This document shows, piece by piece, positions 43,800 to 52,742 of a stretch of DNA of 64,000 bases; position 1 is the stretch's first letter, and each line of letters starts with the position of its first letter. The stretch comes from an uncultured Alphaproteobacteria bacterium (GTDB lineage: Bacteria; Pseudomonadota; Alphaproteobacteria; Rhodobacterales; Rhodobacteraceae), in NCBI GenBank assembly GCA_902581005.1, contig CACHMT010000001.1:1-64000 (forward strand), given 5' to 3'. Made by a program: the position numbers and the translations under genes. The notes below the pieces were generated by a model. It worked only from the letters and a program-made list of their open reading frames with translations. It was not told the origin of the DNA and did not search any database.

Positions 43800-44281
43800 T
43801 CTCTAAAATTTATAAATTGTAAAGGAAGAGGTAAATCGAGCTTTTTTGCTAACGAAATGACTTCCTGAAGACTATCTTTCTTTTGCCCTGAAACCCTAAG
43901 CTCATTACCTTGTATTTTTACCTGCACTTTTAACTTACTCTGCTTGACAGAAGAAATAATTTTTTTTGATGTGTCTTGTTCAATCCCCTCCAGCAAATCA
44001 TAGTTTTGCCTTACTCGATTACCTGAAGCACTTTCCGTTGATTTAACTTGAAGGGCTTTGGGGTCTATACCTCTTTTAACAAAATGGCCTATTAAAAGTT
44101 CGTTAACTTGCTTTGCTTTCAAGTCATCTTCTGTTTCTACAGTTAACGAGTTCTCATTTCTTTCAATATCGGTCTTTGAACCTTTAAAATCATATCGCTG
44201 GTTGATCTCTTTACTAGCATTAAAAATCGCATTCTCAACTTCCTGCATATCCAATTTACTGACAATATCAAAACTAGGCAT
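43796..44281 (-). CDS. yajQ: YajQ family cyclic-di-GMP-binding protein
   Basis: A 161-residue protein of normal YajQ length. The N-terminal MPSFDIVSKLDMQEVENAI, the RYDFKGSKT motif and the C-terminal KKLDLPLPLQFINFRD are diagnostic. Two ferredoxin-like domains are predicted. Homologues bind nucleotides, including c-di-GMP, and can partner with transcription factors. An AGAGGAA site precedes the ATG. It is convergent with the M32 gene and divergent from xdhA. Confidence 0.96.
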   Translation of the reverse strand: MPSFDIVSKLDMQEVENAIFNASKEINQRYDFKGSKTDIERNENSLTVETEDDLKAKQVNELLIGHFVKRGIDPKALQVKSTESASGNRVRQNYDLLEGIEQDTSKKIISSVKQSKLKVQVKIQGNELRVSGQKKDSLQEVISLAKKLDLPLPLQFINFRD

Positions 44282-44442
44282 TTCCTCTAAACTCCCATGA
44301 CCATAAAATAAATTGCTTTGTTTTTATTTTACAATAAATAAACCCTAAATTTAACTCATATTTAGATTCAGAAAAAATTAAAATAATTTTAAGTTTCACA
44401 ATGATGTATGATAAAAACTTCGAGTAGATCTGGATAATAATA

Positions 44443-45861
44443 ATGGAAAAGAAAAATAAACAATCAGAGCCTAGCTTTTATGTAAATTTTGAGAAAGTTT
44501 ACGCACGTAATATCGACAGCAATATAAGCTTGCTAAACTTTTTGAGACATAATTGTAAATTTACTGGAACAAAAGAGGGGTGCTCAGAGGGAGACTGTGG
44601 TGCATGCTCTGTATTGATTTTTGATGAAAAAGGATCCTTAGCACCAGTAAACTCTTGTATTTTAAAGGTGGGACAAATAATTGATAAAAATATAGTAACA
44701 ATTGAAGGTGCTAGCAAATTAAGCTCTGCTAAACCTTTAATTCAAGCACTAAACTCCGAGGCGGCGTCGCAATGTGGGTTTTGCACACCTGGCTTTGTAA
44801 TGGCAGCGCTTGCATTAAAAGAAAAACATAAAAGCCCTTCTGAGAGCGTTATCCATGACTCTCTATCTGGAAACTTATGTCGCTGTACAGGGTATAGACC
44901 AATAGTGAACGGAATCCAATCTCTCAAAGAAAAAATAAAGTTTCCAATGCCCATAAATAGTAAAGGCTTAAAATTAAAGACCGCAATTTTTGGAAAGACA
45001 ACTTACATTTACCCAGACTCTAAAAAAGAACTAATTGAATTTATATCAAAGGAAAAGAATTATACTGTTTTGTCTGGAGGTACAGACTGGAACCTTGAAG
45101 CGGAAGACTCCAATTTTAAAGAACAGAAAATATTATTTCTGAATAATATTAAAGAAATGTCTACAATTAAGACCAAGACTTCATCATTTGAAATAGGAGC
45201 TTGTGTTACACTATCTAAATTCGAAGAGTTATGCCGTGAATTCTTCTCCCCCTTTCTGGATACAATTATTAGGTTTGGTTCTCCACAGATTAGAACAGCC
45301 GCAACAGTTGGAGGGAATCTTGGGACATCGAGCCCTATTGGTGACCTAGCTCCCCTATTTTTCGTATTGGAGGCTGAATTGTCTCTACTTGGTCCAAAAG
45401 GAGAAAGAACTATTCCGATTAAAGATTTTTTTAAGGGATATAGAAAAAATGCTCTAAAACGCAATGAGCTTATATACAAGGTTAAGGTACCAAAAACAAA
45501 AAAGGAAGATTCAATTTTTTCTTGGAAGCTATCAAAAAGGTATGATCAAGATATATCAACTTTATCGCTGGCAGCCAAATTAAAGATGGATAAAAACCAC
45601 ACTATAGAACATATTATTTTATCTGCAGGGGGCGTAGGACCCACGCCTTTGTTATTAGATAAAACGAGTAAGTTATTGAAGGATAGTAATCTACGCTTTA
45701 ACCAAAACTCTCTCATAACTGCTTTAAATCATGATATTTCTCCAATAAGCGATCTAAGAGGGACAGCAAAATATCGATCGGCTGCAATGGTTGGATTGAT
45801 AAAAAAAATGCAAAGATCCGCCATAAGTGGTGAGCAACAACATTCGATAATGAGTATTTGA
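44443..45861 (+). CDS. xdhA: Xanthine dehydrogenase small subunit, [2Fe-2S] and FAD domains
   Basis: A 472-residue subunit. The first cluster is in GTKEGCSEGDCGACSVLIF, and the second in SQCGFCTPGF and GNLCRCTGYRPI. The FAD domain follows with YTVLSGGTDWNLEA and ATVGGNLGTSSPIGDLAPLF. The order Fe-S, Fe-S, FAD without the Mo domain is the two-subunit bacterial XdhA form. It transfers electrons from the Mo centre to NAD+. Its stop codon overlaps the xdhB start by one base (TGATG), so they are co-translated. It opens the purine degradation island. Confidence 0.96.
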   Translation: MEKKNKQSEPSFYVNFEKVYARNIDSNISLLNFLRHNCKFTGTKEGCSEGDCGACSVLIFDEKGSLAPVNSCILKVGQIIDKNIVTIEGASKLSSAKPLIQALNSEAASQCGFCTPGFVMAALALKEKHKSPSESVIHDSLSGNLCRCTGYRPIVNGIQSLKEKIKFPMPINSKGLKLKTAIFGKTTYIYPDSKKELIEFISKEKNYTVLSGGTDWNLEAEDSNFKEQKILFLNNIKEMSTIKTKTSSFEIGACVTLSKFEELCREFFSPFLDTIIRFGSPQIRTAATVGGNLGTSSPIGDLAPLFFVLEAELSLLGPKGERTIPIKDFFKGYRKNALKRNELIYKVKVPKTKKEDSIFSWKLSKRYDQDISTLSLAAKLKMDKNHTIEHIILSAGGVGPTPLLLDKTSKLLKDSNLRFNQNSLITALNHDISPISDLRGTAKYRSAAMVGLIKKMQRSAISGEQQHSIMSI

Positions 45862-48185
45862 TGGCGTTAGATAACAAAAATAATATTTCAGTTGGAAAGT
45901 CGTACTACCAAGACTCGTCTTTTAGACAACTTACGGGAAGAGCCGAGTACATAGATGATATTCCTTTGTCAGAAAATACTTTGCATGGAGCTCTTATCCT
46001 TTCAGAAATACCATCTGGTATAATAATTTCTATTGATACCGAAAAAGCAAAAAAATTTGATCCAAGCATTACAGTTATTACAGCAAAAGACATACCTGGT
46101 AGGAATGATATAGCGCCTATTTTTGCAGATGAGCCCATCTTTGCAGAAAAAGAAGTGACTTATGTAGGCCAACCTATCGGGCTCATTGTTGCGTCATCAA
46201 TGGAAAGAGCAAGGGCAGCCGTAAATGAAGTGAAGATTGTTTATAAAAAAGATAAAACACCGATATTAGACTTGGACTTAGCATTCAAGAAAAAAAACTT
46301 CTTTTTAAAACCAATTCACTTTGAGAGGGGTAAGGCAAACGAACAGATTAAGCAGGCACGCCATAAGCTTAAGGGTTCATTTTCTATGGGAGGTCAAGAT
46401 CACTTTTATTTGGAGACACATATTGCTCTTGCCATTCCACATGAAAACTCTGAGTTCACAATCTGGTCAAGCACGCAACACCCAACTGAAGTCCAGCATG
46501 GTGTATCGAACGTTTTAAATATTGCAGCGGCCAAGATCTCTAGTAAGGTCAGGAGACTTGGCGGTGGCTTTGGAGGTAAAGAAAGCCAGTCAACAATATA
46601 CGCCGCCATAGCAGCTCTAGGAGCATACATTTTGGATAAGCCTGTCAAGCTCCGTCTTAATCGAAAAGATGACATGGCATCATCCGGGAAACGTCATGAC
46701 TTTGAAGTGAAATACTCCGTAGGTTTTAACAAAAAAGGAAAAATTAAGGGATTAGATATAACATTGCTTAGCAATGCAGGTAATGTCTGCGATCTGTCAG
46801 CTCCTGTAATGTCGAGGGCATTGACCCATTTAGATAATTGTTACTCTTTTAAAGATTTTACCGCACGAGGCTATATATGTAAAACAAACACCGTATCTAA
46901 CACAGCGTTTAGAGGCTTTGGTGGCCCTCAAGGAATGCTTGCAATTGAGACTATTCTTGAAAGAGTTTCTCGATTTCTCGGAATCGATTTAGATGCACTT
47001 AGACATGAAAATTATTATTCCGCTAAAAATGGAATTAAAACACCCTATGGGCAAATAGTTAAAAATATTAAAATTGAAAAAATAATTAATGAGATGGAAA
47101 CTTTCGCAGGTCTAGAAAAAAGAAAGCTGCTTGTAGAAAGGTTTAACACGTCGCAAATTAATAAAAATCAGCCTTACAGAAAAGGAATTGCCTTCATGCC
47201 TGCCAAGTTTGGGATATCTTTTAACAAAGTATCCTTAAATCAAGCAGGAGCTTTAGTCCATGTATACACAGATGGTTCGGTGAGACTAAATCATGGCGGA
47301 ACAGAGATGGGACAAGGCTTATTTACCAAAGTGGCTCAGGTCGTCTCAGAATGTTTCAACATTCCTTTAGACTATGTACATATTGCTGGGACCAATACCG
47401 ATGAGGTCCCAAACACCTCAGCTACAGCTGCATCGTCTGGCTCCGATATTAATGGTATGGCTGCGTGGAAAGCAGCTACTGTTATCAAACAAAGAATGCT
47501 TAAACACGCGAGCAAAGTTTTTAAAAAGCCACCCTCTTCTATTGAATTCAAGAACGGTCTGATACTAAGCGGAAATAAGAGCATGACTTTTAGGGAATTA
47601 GCATTTTCCTGCTGGGAAAACAGAATATCTCTTTCATCAACGGGCTTTTATAAAACACCAAAAATCTCATGGGATCAGGAAAAATTTAAGGGAAGCCCCT
47701 ATTTTTATTTCACGTGGGGAGCGGCAGTATCAGAAGCAATTATAGATATTGATACAGGAGAAAGTCGAATACTCAGGGCAGACATCATTCAAGACTGTGG
47801 GAGCTCTCTCAACCCCCTAATTGATAGAGGGCAGATAGAAGGAGGTTTCATCCAGGGTATAGGATGGCTAACGTGTGAAGAACTATATTTTAATCCAGAA
47901 GGCAAACTTTTAACTCTTGGCCCCTCAACGTATAAAATACCTGGAAGCCGAGATGTACCACCTGAATTTAATATTAAGCTATTAGAGAATACTCCTAATG
48001 AAGAGAAGACAATATTTAGATCTAAAGCTGTCGGTGAGCCCCCTTTATTACTATCCATTTCTCACTTTTTGGCTTTGAAAAATGCCGTCTCAATGGCTAG
48101 CGAAACATCAAATGCAGATTTATTAAATGCTCCCGCAACACCTTCAAAAATTTTAGCTGCGGTGCATAATGATCACTCTATGTAA
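45861..48185 (+). CDS. xdhB: Xanthine dehydrogenase molybdenum-binding subunit
   Basis: About 774 residues from ATG 45861; a TTG one codon earlier is less likely. It contains the Mo-cofactor and substrate residues of true xanthine dehydrogenases: RRLGGGFGGKESQ, NTAFRGFGGPQGM (purine-binding Arg), GGTEMGQGLFTK, ATAASSGSDINGMAA and the catalytic glutamate in KAVGEPPLLLS. It hydroxylates hypoxanthine and xanthine to urate. Its last 13 bases overlap the convergent allA gene. No xdhC insertion chaperone gene is adjacent or in the window. Confidence 0.96.
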   Translation: MALDNKNNISVGKSYYQDSSFRQLTGRAEYIDDIPLSENTLHGALILSEIPSGIIISIDTEKAKKFDPSITVITAKDIPGRNDIAPIFADEPIFAEKEVTYVGQPIGLIVASSMERARAAVNEVKIVYKKDKTPILDLDLAFKKKNFFLKPIHFERGKANEQIKQARHKLKGSFSMGGQDHFYLETHIALAIPHENSEFTIWSSTQHPTEVQHGVSNVLNIAAAKISSKVRRLGGGFGGKESQSTIYAAIAALGAYILDKPVKLRLNRKDDMASSGKRHDFEVKYSVGFNKKGKIKGLDITLLSNAGNVCDLSAPVMSRALTHLDNCYSFKDFTARGYICKTNTVSNTAFRGFGGPQGMLAIETILERVSRFLGIDLDALRHENYYSAKNGIKTPYGQIVKNIKIEKIINEMETFAGLEKRKLLVERFNTSQINKNQPYRKGIAFMPAKFGISFNKVSLNQAGALVHVYTDGSVRLNHGGTEMGQGLFTKVAQVVSECFNIPLDYVHIAGTNTDEVPNTSATAASSGSDINGMAAWKAATVIKQRMLKHASKVFKKPPSSIEFKNGLILSGNKSMTFRELAFSCWENRISLSSTGFYKTPKISWDQEKFKGSPYFYFTWGAAVSEAIIDIDTGESRILRADIIQDCGSSLNPLIDRGQIEGGFIQGIGWLTCEELYFNPEGKLLTLGPSTYKIPGSRDVPPEFNIKLLENTPNEEKTIFRSKAVGEPPLLLSISHFLALKNAVSMASETSNADLLNAPATPSKILAAVHNDHSM

Positions 48186-48688
48186 ATCTCATTATCATTG
48201 CTTTGAAAAAAAAACTCTCTCAAATTTTCTTTGCCTGCATCCAATGCTGATGATCTATCGATAACCAAAAAATCTTGAGCTGTATTAACGAGCAGTGGAA
48301 AATGCCAAACTTTTGGATTGTAATTTATACCTACATTACCTGGCACTTCGAAATACTTGATTGAAGAAAGATCTGGGGATCCGTCATTATCATTTGCCAC
48401 GACTACTTGCCAATCTATTTTTTGTATTGGCATAAATGCTTGAGATGCCAGAGGATGCATCTCCAGATAATCAATTTTTACCGGTCTTTTTCTAGGAGTA
48501 GCAGAAAATATTGAAATGATTGGATTGGCTTTTTTGTCCAGCACTCGTACCGTAGCTACCTCATCAAACCTCTCACAATATCCCTGATTTATCAGAAATT
48601 TATTATTTTCCATCCCTTTTGAAATTACATCGCCAAAAGGTTCGAATAATTTCTGGCTTACGGTCAGCTTTTCTAAATATAAATGCAT
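48173..48688 (-). CDS. allA: Ureidoglycolate lyase
   Basis: A 171-residue cupin-like lyase. Family features are FEPFGDVISKG near the N-terminus, the LEMHPLASQAFMPI metal block with conserved histidine, and NPKVWHFPLLVN near the C-terminus with its histidine. It cleaves ureidoglycolate to glyoxylate and urea, the last step of the allantoate branch seen here. It is the last gene of the puuD-puuE-alc-allA run, one base after the allantoicase gene. Confidence 0.94.
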   Translation of the reverse strand: MHLYLEKLTVSQKLFEPFGDVISKGMENNKFLINQGYCERFDEVATVRVLDKKANPIISIFSATPRKRPVKIDYLEMHPLASQAFMPIQKIDWQVVVANDNDGSPDLSSIKYFEVPGNVGINYNPKVWHFPLLVNTAQDFLVIDRSSALDAGKENLREFFFQSNDNEIYIE

Positions 48689-48689
48689 T

Positions 48690-49685
48690 TTAGCTTACTG
48701 GTTGACCAAAAATTCGAAATCTCGAAACTCCCCCATCAGGATAGATGTTTAATCTCACGTGGGAGACCGTTTTTTCGTGTAAGAAATCATTTTTTCCAAA
48801 GTTATGAATAAAGTCTGGTTTGCATTTTTTCTCATCTAGAAAAAATTCCCAGTTACTAGAAGCTTCAAATGCTTTTTTTTTGTCTTTTTCATTTTTTAAA
48901 TCAATTGTTTGAATTGAAGCTCTATCTGGAAAATTACCCTTGAAGTGACAGGTATCTATTTCTACATTCGAAATCAGCCCAGGTGTTCCTAACTCAATGA
49001 TTATAAAATCATTTCCAGGGACACGCCTACGCCGAGTCTCCCACCCGTCACCCATTGTAGTTCCTCTACCTTCAGACAGGAGAGCATTTACATTGCCATA
49101 GTGTGCGTTATTATACCCAATGATTTTGCCTCCATTTTTTAGAGCAGATAATTCTAAATCTTTAGATAGATCCTGAGAAAAGGGAATAAGATCTCCAAAA
49201 AGTCTAAGCCGCGCTACACCTCCATCTGGGAAAATATTTAATCTTACATAGGTTACATTTTTATTTTTTAGGAGCTTAAATTCATTTATGTGATCTCCTT
49301 TCAAAATCTGTTTTTCAAGAAGTGTGTGCCAGTCCAAAGATCCTGCTTCATAACTATGGTTAGATGAGAAATCTAGCGAGGCAGCTGGCGGATAGTTTCC
49401 AGTAAAATGACTAGTATCAATTATTACATCCTCTATAGAACATCTGCCTCCTAAGCCAATTATAGCCCAGTCGTTTCCTTCTACTCTTTTTCTACGGCTT
49501 TCCCAACCATCCATCCATTTTCCATGATCATCATATTTATCGTCAATGAAAATGGGATCAGTGTCATTTAACATTCGATCACATTTTGCAAAAAAGTCGT
49601 CAGACACATCAATGATTTTTGCCCCTGCTTTCGGTGATGCCAAATTAACCTTCTTTGATACTATTAATTTGTCTTCATTTTTCAT
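48690..49685 (-). CDS. alc: Allantoicase
   Basis: About 331 residues from ATG 49685, supported by an AAAGG site; an earlier in-frame ATG at 49715 would overlap puuE by 41 bases. The protein is a tandem repeat of two allantoicase jelly-roll domains: first WMDGWESRRKRVEGNDWAII, second MGDGWETRRRRVPGNDFIII, each followed by IDTSHFTGNYP or IDTCHFKGNFP and a FPDGGVARLRLFG / YPDGGVSRFRIFG closing block. It hydrolyses allantoate to ureidoglycolate and urea. It overlaps the end of puuE by 11 bases. Confidence 0.96.
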   Translation of the reverse strand: MKNEDKLIVSKKVNLASPKAGAKIIDVSDDFFAKCDRMLNDTDPIFIDDKYDDHGKWMDGWESRRKRVEGNDWAIIGLGGRCSIEDVIIDTSHFTGNYPPAASLDFSSNHSYEAGSLDWHTLLEKQILKGDHINEFKLLKNKNVTYVRLNIFPDGGVARLRLFGDLIPFSQDLSKDLELSALKNGGKIIGYNNAHYGNVNALLSEGRGTTMGDGWETRRRRVPGNDFIIIELGTPGLISNVEIDTCHFKGNFPDRASIQTIDLKNEKDKKKAFEASSNWEFFLDEKKCKPDFIHNFGKNDFLHEKTVSHVRLNIYPDGGVSRFRIFGQPVS

Positions 49686-50592
49686 GTGGTAGCACCTTTC
49701 TCCAATGCCTCGCAATTCCTATTCTAGTTGTAAACCAGACATCGCTGAATGACTGAATGTAATCAACAAACTTTTTTAGTGCTGGGAACCTTCCCGGCTT
49801 TCCAATTATACGACAATGAAGTCCAATGTTCATAATCTTAGAACCTTCATGCCTTTCTTCGTATAGACAGTCAAAACTATCCTTAAGATAATTAAAAAAA
49901 TGCTGGCCATTATGAAATCCTTGCGGGGTTAGAAATCTCATGTCATTAGTATCAAGAGTGTAAGGTATTATTAGGTGCGGCTTTTTTGTCATTTTAGACC
50001 AAAATGGTAAGTCATCACTATAGTCGTCTGAGTCATAAAGAAAGCCCCCTTCTTCACAAACCAAATCCCTTGTATTCTCTGAGGTACGACCTGTGTACCA
50101 ACCCATAGGTCTTTCTCCACAAATTCTTTTTTGAATCTCTATTGCTTTTTGCATATGCTCTTTTTCAGTGGCTCTGGGAACATCTTTGTAGTTTATCCAT
50201 CTTAGTCCATGAGAACAAATCTCATGATTATCTTTCAAAATTTGATCTACAATTCTTGGATTTTCTTCCAAAGCTTGTGCTACAGCGAAAATTGTTATCG
50301 GGATTTGTCTTTCTCTGAATAGTTTTAAAATTCGCCAAGCACCAGCTCTAGTACCATATTCATATAAACTTTCCATAGACATGTGTCGTTGACCAAAAAA
50401 TGGCTCGGCACCTATGATCTCTGAAAGAAAAGTCTCGGAATGCTTATCTCCATAGATTATTGAATTTTCACCACCTTCTTCTAAGTTCAAAACGAATTGA
50501 ATCGCCAACTTTCTACCCCCTGGCCAGCTAAAGTGAGGAATTTCGCCATGGTAACCTTCTAGATCTCTGAGTTTCGTTTCCATACTGCTCAC
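49675..50592 (-). CDS. puuE: Allantoinase, polysaccharide-deacetylase type
   Basis: A 305-residue NodB-fold enzyme, the PuuE type of allantoinase, unrelated to AllB amidohydrolases. It has the PuuE opening GYHGEIPHFSWPGGRKLAIQ, FVLNLEEGGENS, the YGTRAGAWRIL block, and EICSHGLRWINY with the family's catalytic-site histidine. RPMGWYTGRTSENTRDLV follows. It hydrolyses allantoin to allantoate. ATG overlaps the puuD stop (ATGA), and its own end overlaps alc, giving coupled translation along the run. Confidence 0.95.
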   Translation of the reverse strand: MSSMETKLRDLEGYHGEIPHFSWPGGRKLAIQFVLNLEEGGENSIIYGDKHSETFLSEIIGAEPFFGQRHMSMESLYEYGTRAGAWRILKLFRERQIPITIFAVAQALEENPRIVDQILKDNHEICSHGLRWINYKDVPRATEKEHMQKAIEIQKRICGERPMGWYTGRTSENTRDLVCEEGGFLYDSDDYSDDLPFWSKMTKKPHLIIPYTLDTNDMRFLTPQGFHNGQHFFNYLKDSFDCLYEERHEGSKIMNIGLHCRIIGKPGRFPALKKFVDYIQSFSDVWFTTRIGIARHWRKVLPHEK

Positions 50593-51824
50593 TTCTCTTC
50601 TCTTAATATTTTCTCGATCTTATGAAAAAGGTTTGCGTACAATAACCGCTCTTCGTCTTCTAAAAAAGTAATATTGCCAGGTGGCATCGCCCTTGACGCT
50701 GCAACCTGCTTATAAATAGTTTCATAGTTATTAATCAAGTGACTGAATTCGCTCAAATAAACCCCTTTAGGAGGTTTTTTCATTCCTTCCCAAGATGGCT
50801 CCATAACATGGCAAGTGGAACATTTATAAGCCGTCACCTCCATAATATTATCTTTGAATTCTTTTGAAAATGAGCTTTCGATTAGGCTTAGCTTTTCTGG
50901 CGATAGTTGGTCCAAACTAGGTTCGTCAACTTCAGACAACATCAGAGAACCCCATGATAGGATTACAATTGGAATTGCAACCCAATACGGGCTCTTGTTA
51001 CCAGCGTGTCTCTCATTAAAAAAATGTCTAACAAGGCCTCCTATAATTATGGTCAATACAATTATCACCCAAGAATAGGAGGTAGCATAGGCGGTAGGAT
51101 AATGATTGCCGATCATTATAAAGATTACAGGAAGGGTCAAATAGTTGTTGTGAAGAGATCTTTGTTTTGCACGGATACCATATTTAGGGCTGGGTGTCTT
51201 CTTGGCGATTAATTGTGCTACAACTTTTTTCTGACCTGGAATAATTACCATCAGAACATTTGCTACCATTATCGTACCAAGAGTTACTCCCATCTGCATA
51301 AAAGCCCCTCTCGAACTTAGTAATGAATAGGATGCCCAAGACAAAAATGCAAAAAATATTAATAGTACAATTGACAATACTAAATTAGATTTGCCAACCA
51401 GCAATCTGCATATTAGATCGTATATCACCCATCCAAATATAACACCTGCTATTGATATTAAAACAGCAGCGGTTTTAGATAATTCAATTTTTTCATAATC
51501 AATTAGATATAGTTCAGCACCAAGATAGTAGACGAGTATGAATAGCGCTGCACCGGTAATCCATGTAGCATAAGCCTCCCACTTAAACCAAGTTAAGTGA
51601 TCGGGTAGATGATTTGGAGCCACGAGATATTTTACCAAATTATAAAAACCACCTCCATGAACTTGCCAAGCCTCTCCGTGTGCCTCTTTAGGCAATGAGG
51701 ATGATTTTCTTAGACTTAGGTCGAGCGCAATAAAATAAAAGCTAGATCCTATCCATGCAATTCCAGCAATTACATGAAACCATCGAACCATAAATTCAAT
51801 CCACTCAAGATAATCAAAATCCAT
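50589..51824 (-). CDS. puuD: Membrane urate hydroxylase with C-terminal cytochrome c domain
   Basis: A 411-residue membrane protein of the PuuD family, which oxidises urate to 5-hydroxyisourate. About eight TM helices precede a periplasmic cytochrome c domain. The N-terminus has WFHVIAGIAWIGSSFYFIALD, and QVHGGGFYNLVKY follows near residue 52. The heme motif is CSTCH in AYKCSTCHVMEPSW, with a likely axial methionine in SRAMPPGNITF. The quinone/cytochrome-linked enzyme replaces a soluble urate oxidase. It lies two bases from the HIU hydrolase gene. Confidence 0.95.
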   Translation of the reverse strand: MDFDYLEWIEFMVRWFHVIAGIAWIGSSFYFIALDLSLRKSSSLPKEAHGEAWQVHGGGFYNLVKYLVAPNHLPDHLTWFKWEAYATWITGAALFILVYYLGAELYLIDYEKIELSKTAAVLISIAGVIFGWVIYDLICRLLVGKSNLVLSIVLLIFFAFLSWASYSLLSSRGAFMQMGVTLGTIMVANVLMVIIPGQKKVVAQLIAKKTPSPKYGIRAKQRSLHNNYLTLPVIFIMIGNHYPTAYATSYSWVIIVLTIIIGGLVRHFFNERHAGNKSPYWVAIPIVILSWGSLMLSEVDEPSLDQLSPEKLSLIESSFSKEFKDNIMEVTAYKCSTCHVMEPSWEGMKKPPKGVYLSEFSHLINNYETIYKQVAASRAMPPGNITFLEDEERLLYANLFHKIEKILREEK

Positions 51825-51826
51825 GC

Positions 51827-52180
51827 TTAACTGCCTCGATAGGTACTGTAGCCGAACTTAGATAGTAACAGAGGGACATGATAGTGTTGCTTTAGGTCAT
51901 TAATTTGAAAGCAGATAGAAATATTATCAAAAAATAAATCCGTTTCTTTCATTTTATGTTTTGCCACCAAATATTTTCCAGCATGAAATACCATTTCATA
52001 CCATCCTTCTCGAATATTTGACTGATCAAATATTGGCTTATTTAATCTTCCATCAGAATTGGTTAAAAAATGAGCAATCAATTCTTTCCTGTCTGACTGC
52101 GTGGTATAAAAACTAATTTCAAGTGCATCCGCCGGTTTCCCTTGCGTCAAATCTAAAACATGTGTGGTAAGACCTGTCAT
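51827..52180 (-). CDS. uraH: 5-hydroxyisourate hydrolase (transthyretin-like)
   Basis: A 117-residue enzyme, standard for the family. The opening LTTHVLDLTQGKPA contains the first catalytic histidine, HYHVPLLLSKFGYSTYRGS gives the second histidine and the diagnostic C-terminal YRGS tetrapeptide. It converts 5-hydroxyisourate to OHCU. It is the first gene of the minus-strand run uraH-puuD-puuE-alc-allA, and is divergent from the OHCU decarboxylase gene across 77 bases. Confidence 0.96.
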   Translation of the reverse strand: MTGLTTHVLDLTQGKPADALEISFYTTQSDRKELIAHFLTNSDGRLNKPIFDQSNIREGWYEMVFHAGKYLVAKHKMKETDLFFDNISICFQINDLKQHYHVPLLLSKFGYSTYRGS

Positions 52181-52257
52181 TTATTAAAAGCTCTTTTTTT
52201 TTTGTTATTACATGGTAACTATAACGAGACAAAAAACAACCAAAGAAAAGGCAACCT

Positions 52258-52740
52258 TTGGAGCAAGAAAAATTCATTAGGCATTATGGCAGCTTGTATG
52301 AAAATTCACCTCATATAGCGCTTGCAATATACGAGCACCAGCGTTTGGATACCTTGTCACCCTTGGAAATATTGAAGTTAATGAAGGACTACGTAACCAA
52401 GATGGATCATCAATCCAAAATGAAACTAATTTTAGAACATCCAGAATTAGGTATTAAGAAGGGACAACAGAACAACCTAACAGCCCATTCAAAGAAAGAA
52501 CAAAACCGAGCTGGTCTAGATAATCTTTCTGGAAGTGAATATAATCTATTGAGCAGGTTAAACAAAGACTACGTGAATAAATTCAAATTTCCTTTTATTA
52601 TCGCTGTATCAGGCTTAAAAAAAGAAGAAGTATTTAGAAATATTGAGGTGAGGCTACAAAATACTGTTGAAACTGAGTTTGATACAGCTATAGAGGAGAT
52701 ACACAAAATCGCAGAAATAAGGCTGAAAAATCAGCAGTAA
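52258..52740 (+). CDS. uraD: OHCU decarboxylase
   Basis: A 160-residue protein, started at TTG 52258 behind an AAAGAAAAGG site. Family features: FIRHYGSLYENSPHIALAIYE, the LILEHPELG block (HPxLA-like motif with the catalytic histidine region), and FPFIIAVSGLKKEEVF near the C-terminus, which in the family binds substrate. It decarboxylates OHCU to S-allantoin. It stands alone on the plus strand inside a cluster of minus-strand purine genes, three bases before the convergent guanine deaminase gene. Confidence 0.94.
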   Translation: MEQEKFIRHYGSLYENSPHIALAIYEHQRLDTLSPLEILKLMKDYVTKMDHQSKMKLILEHPELGIKKGQQNNLTAHSKKEQNRAGLDNLSGSEYNLLSRLNKDYVNKFKFPFIIAVSGLKKEEVFRNIEVRLQNTVETEFDTAIEEIHKIAEIRLKNQQ

Positions 52741-52742
52741 GG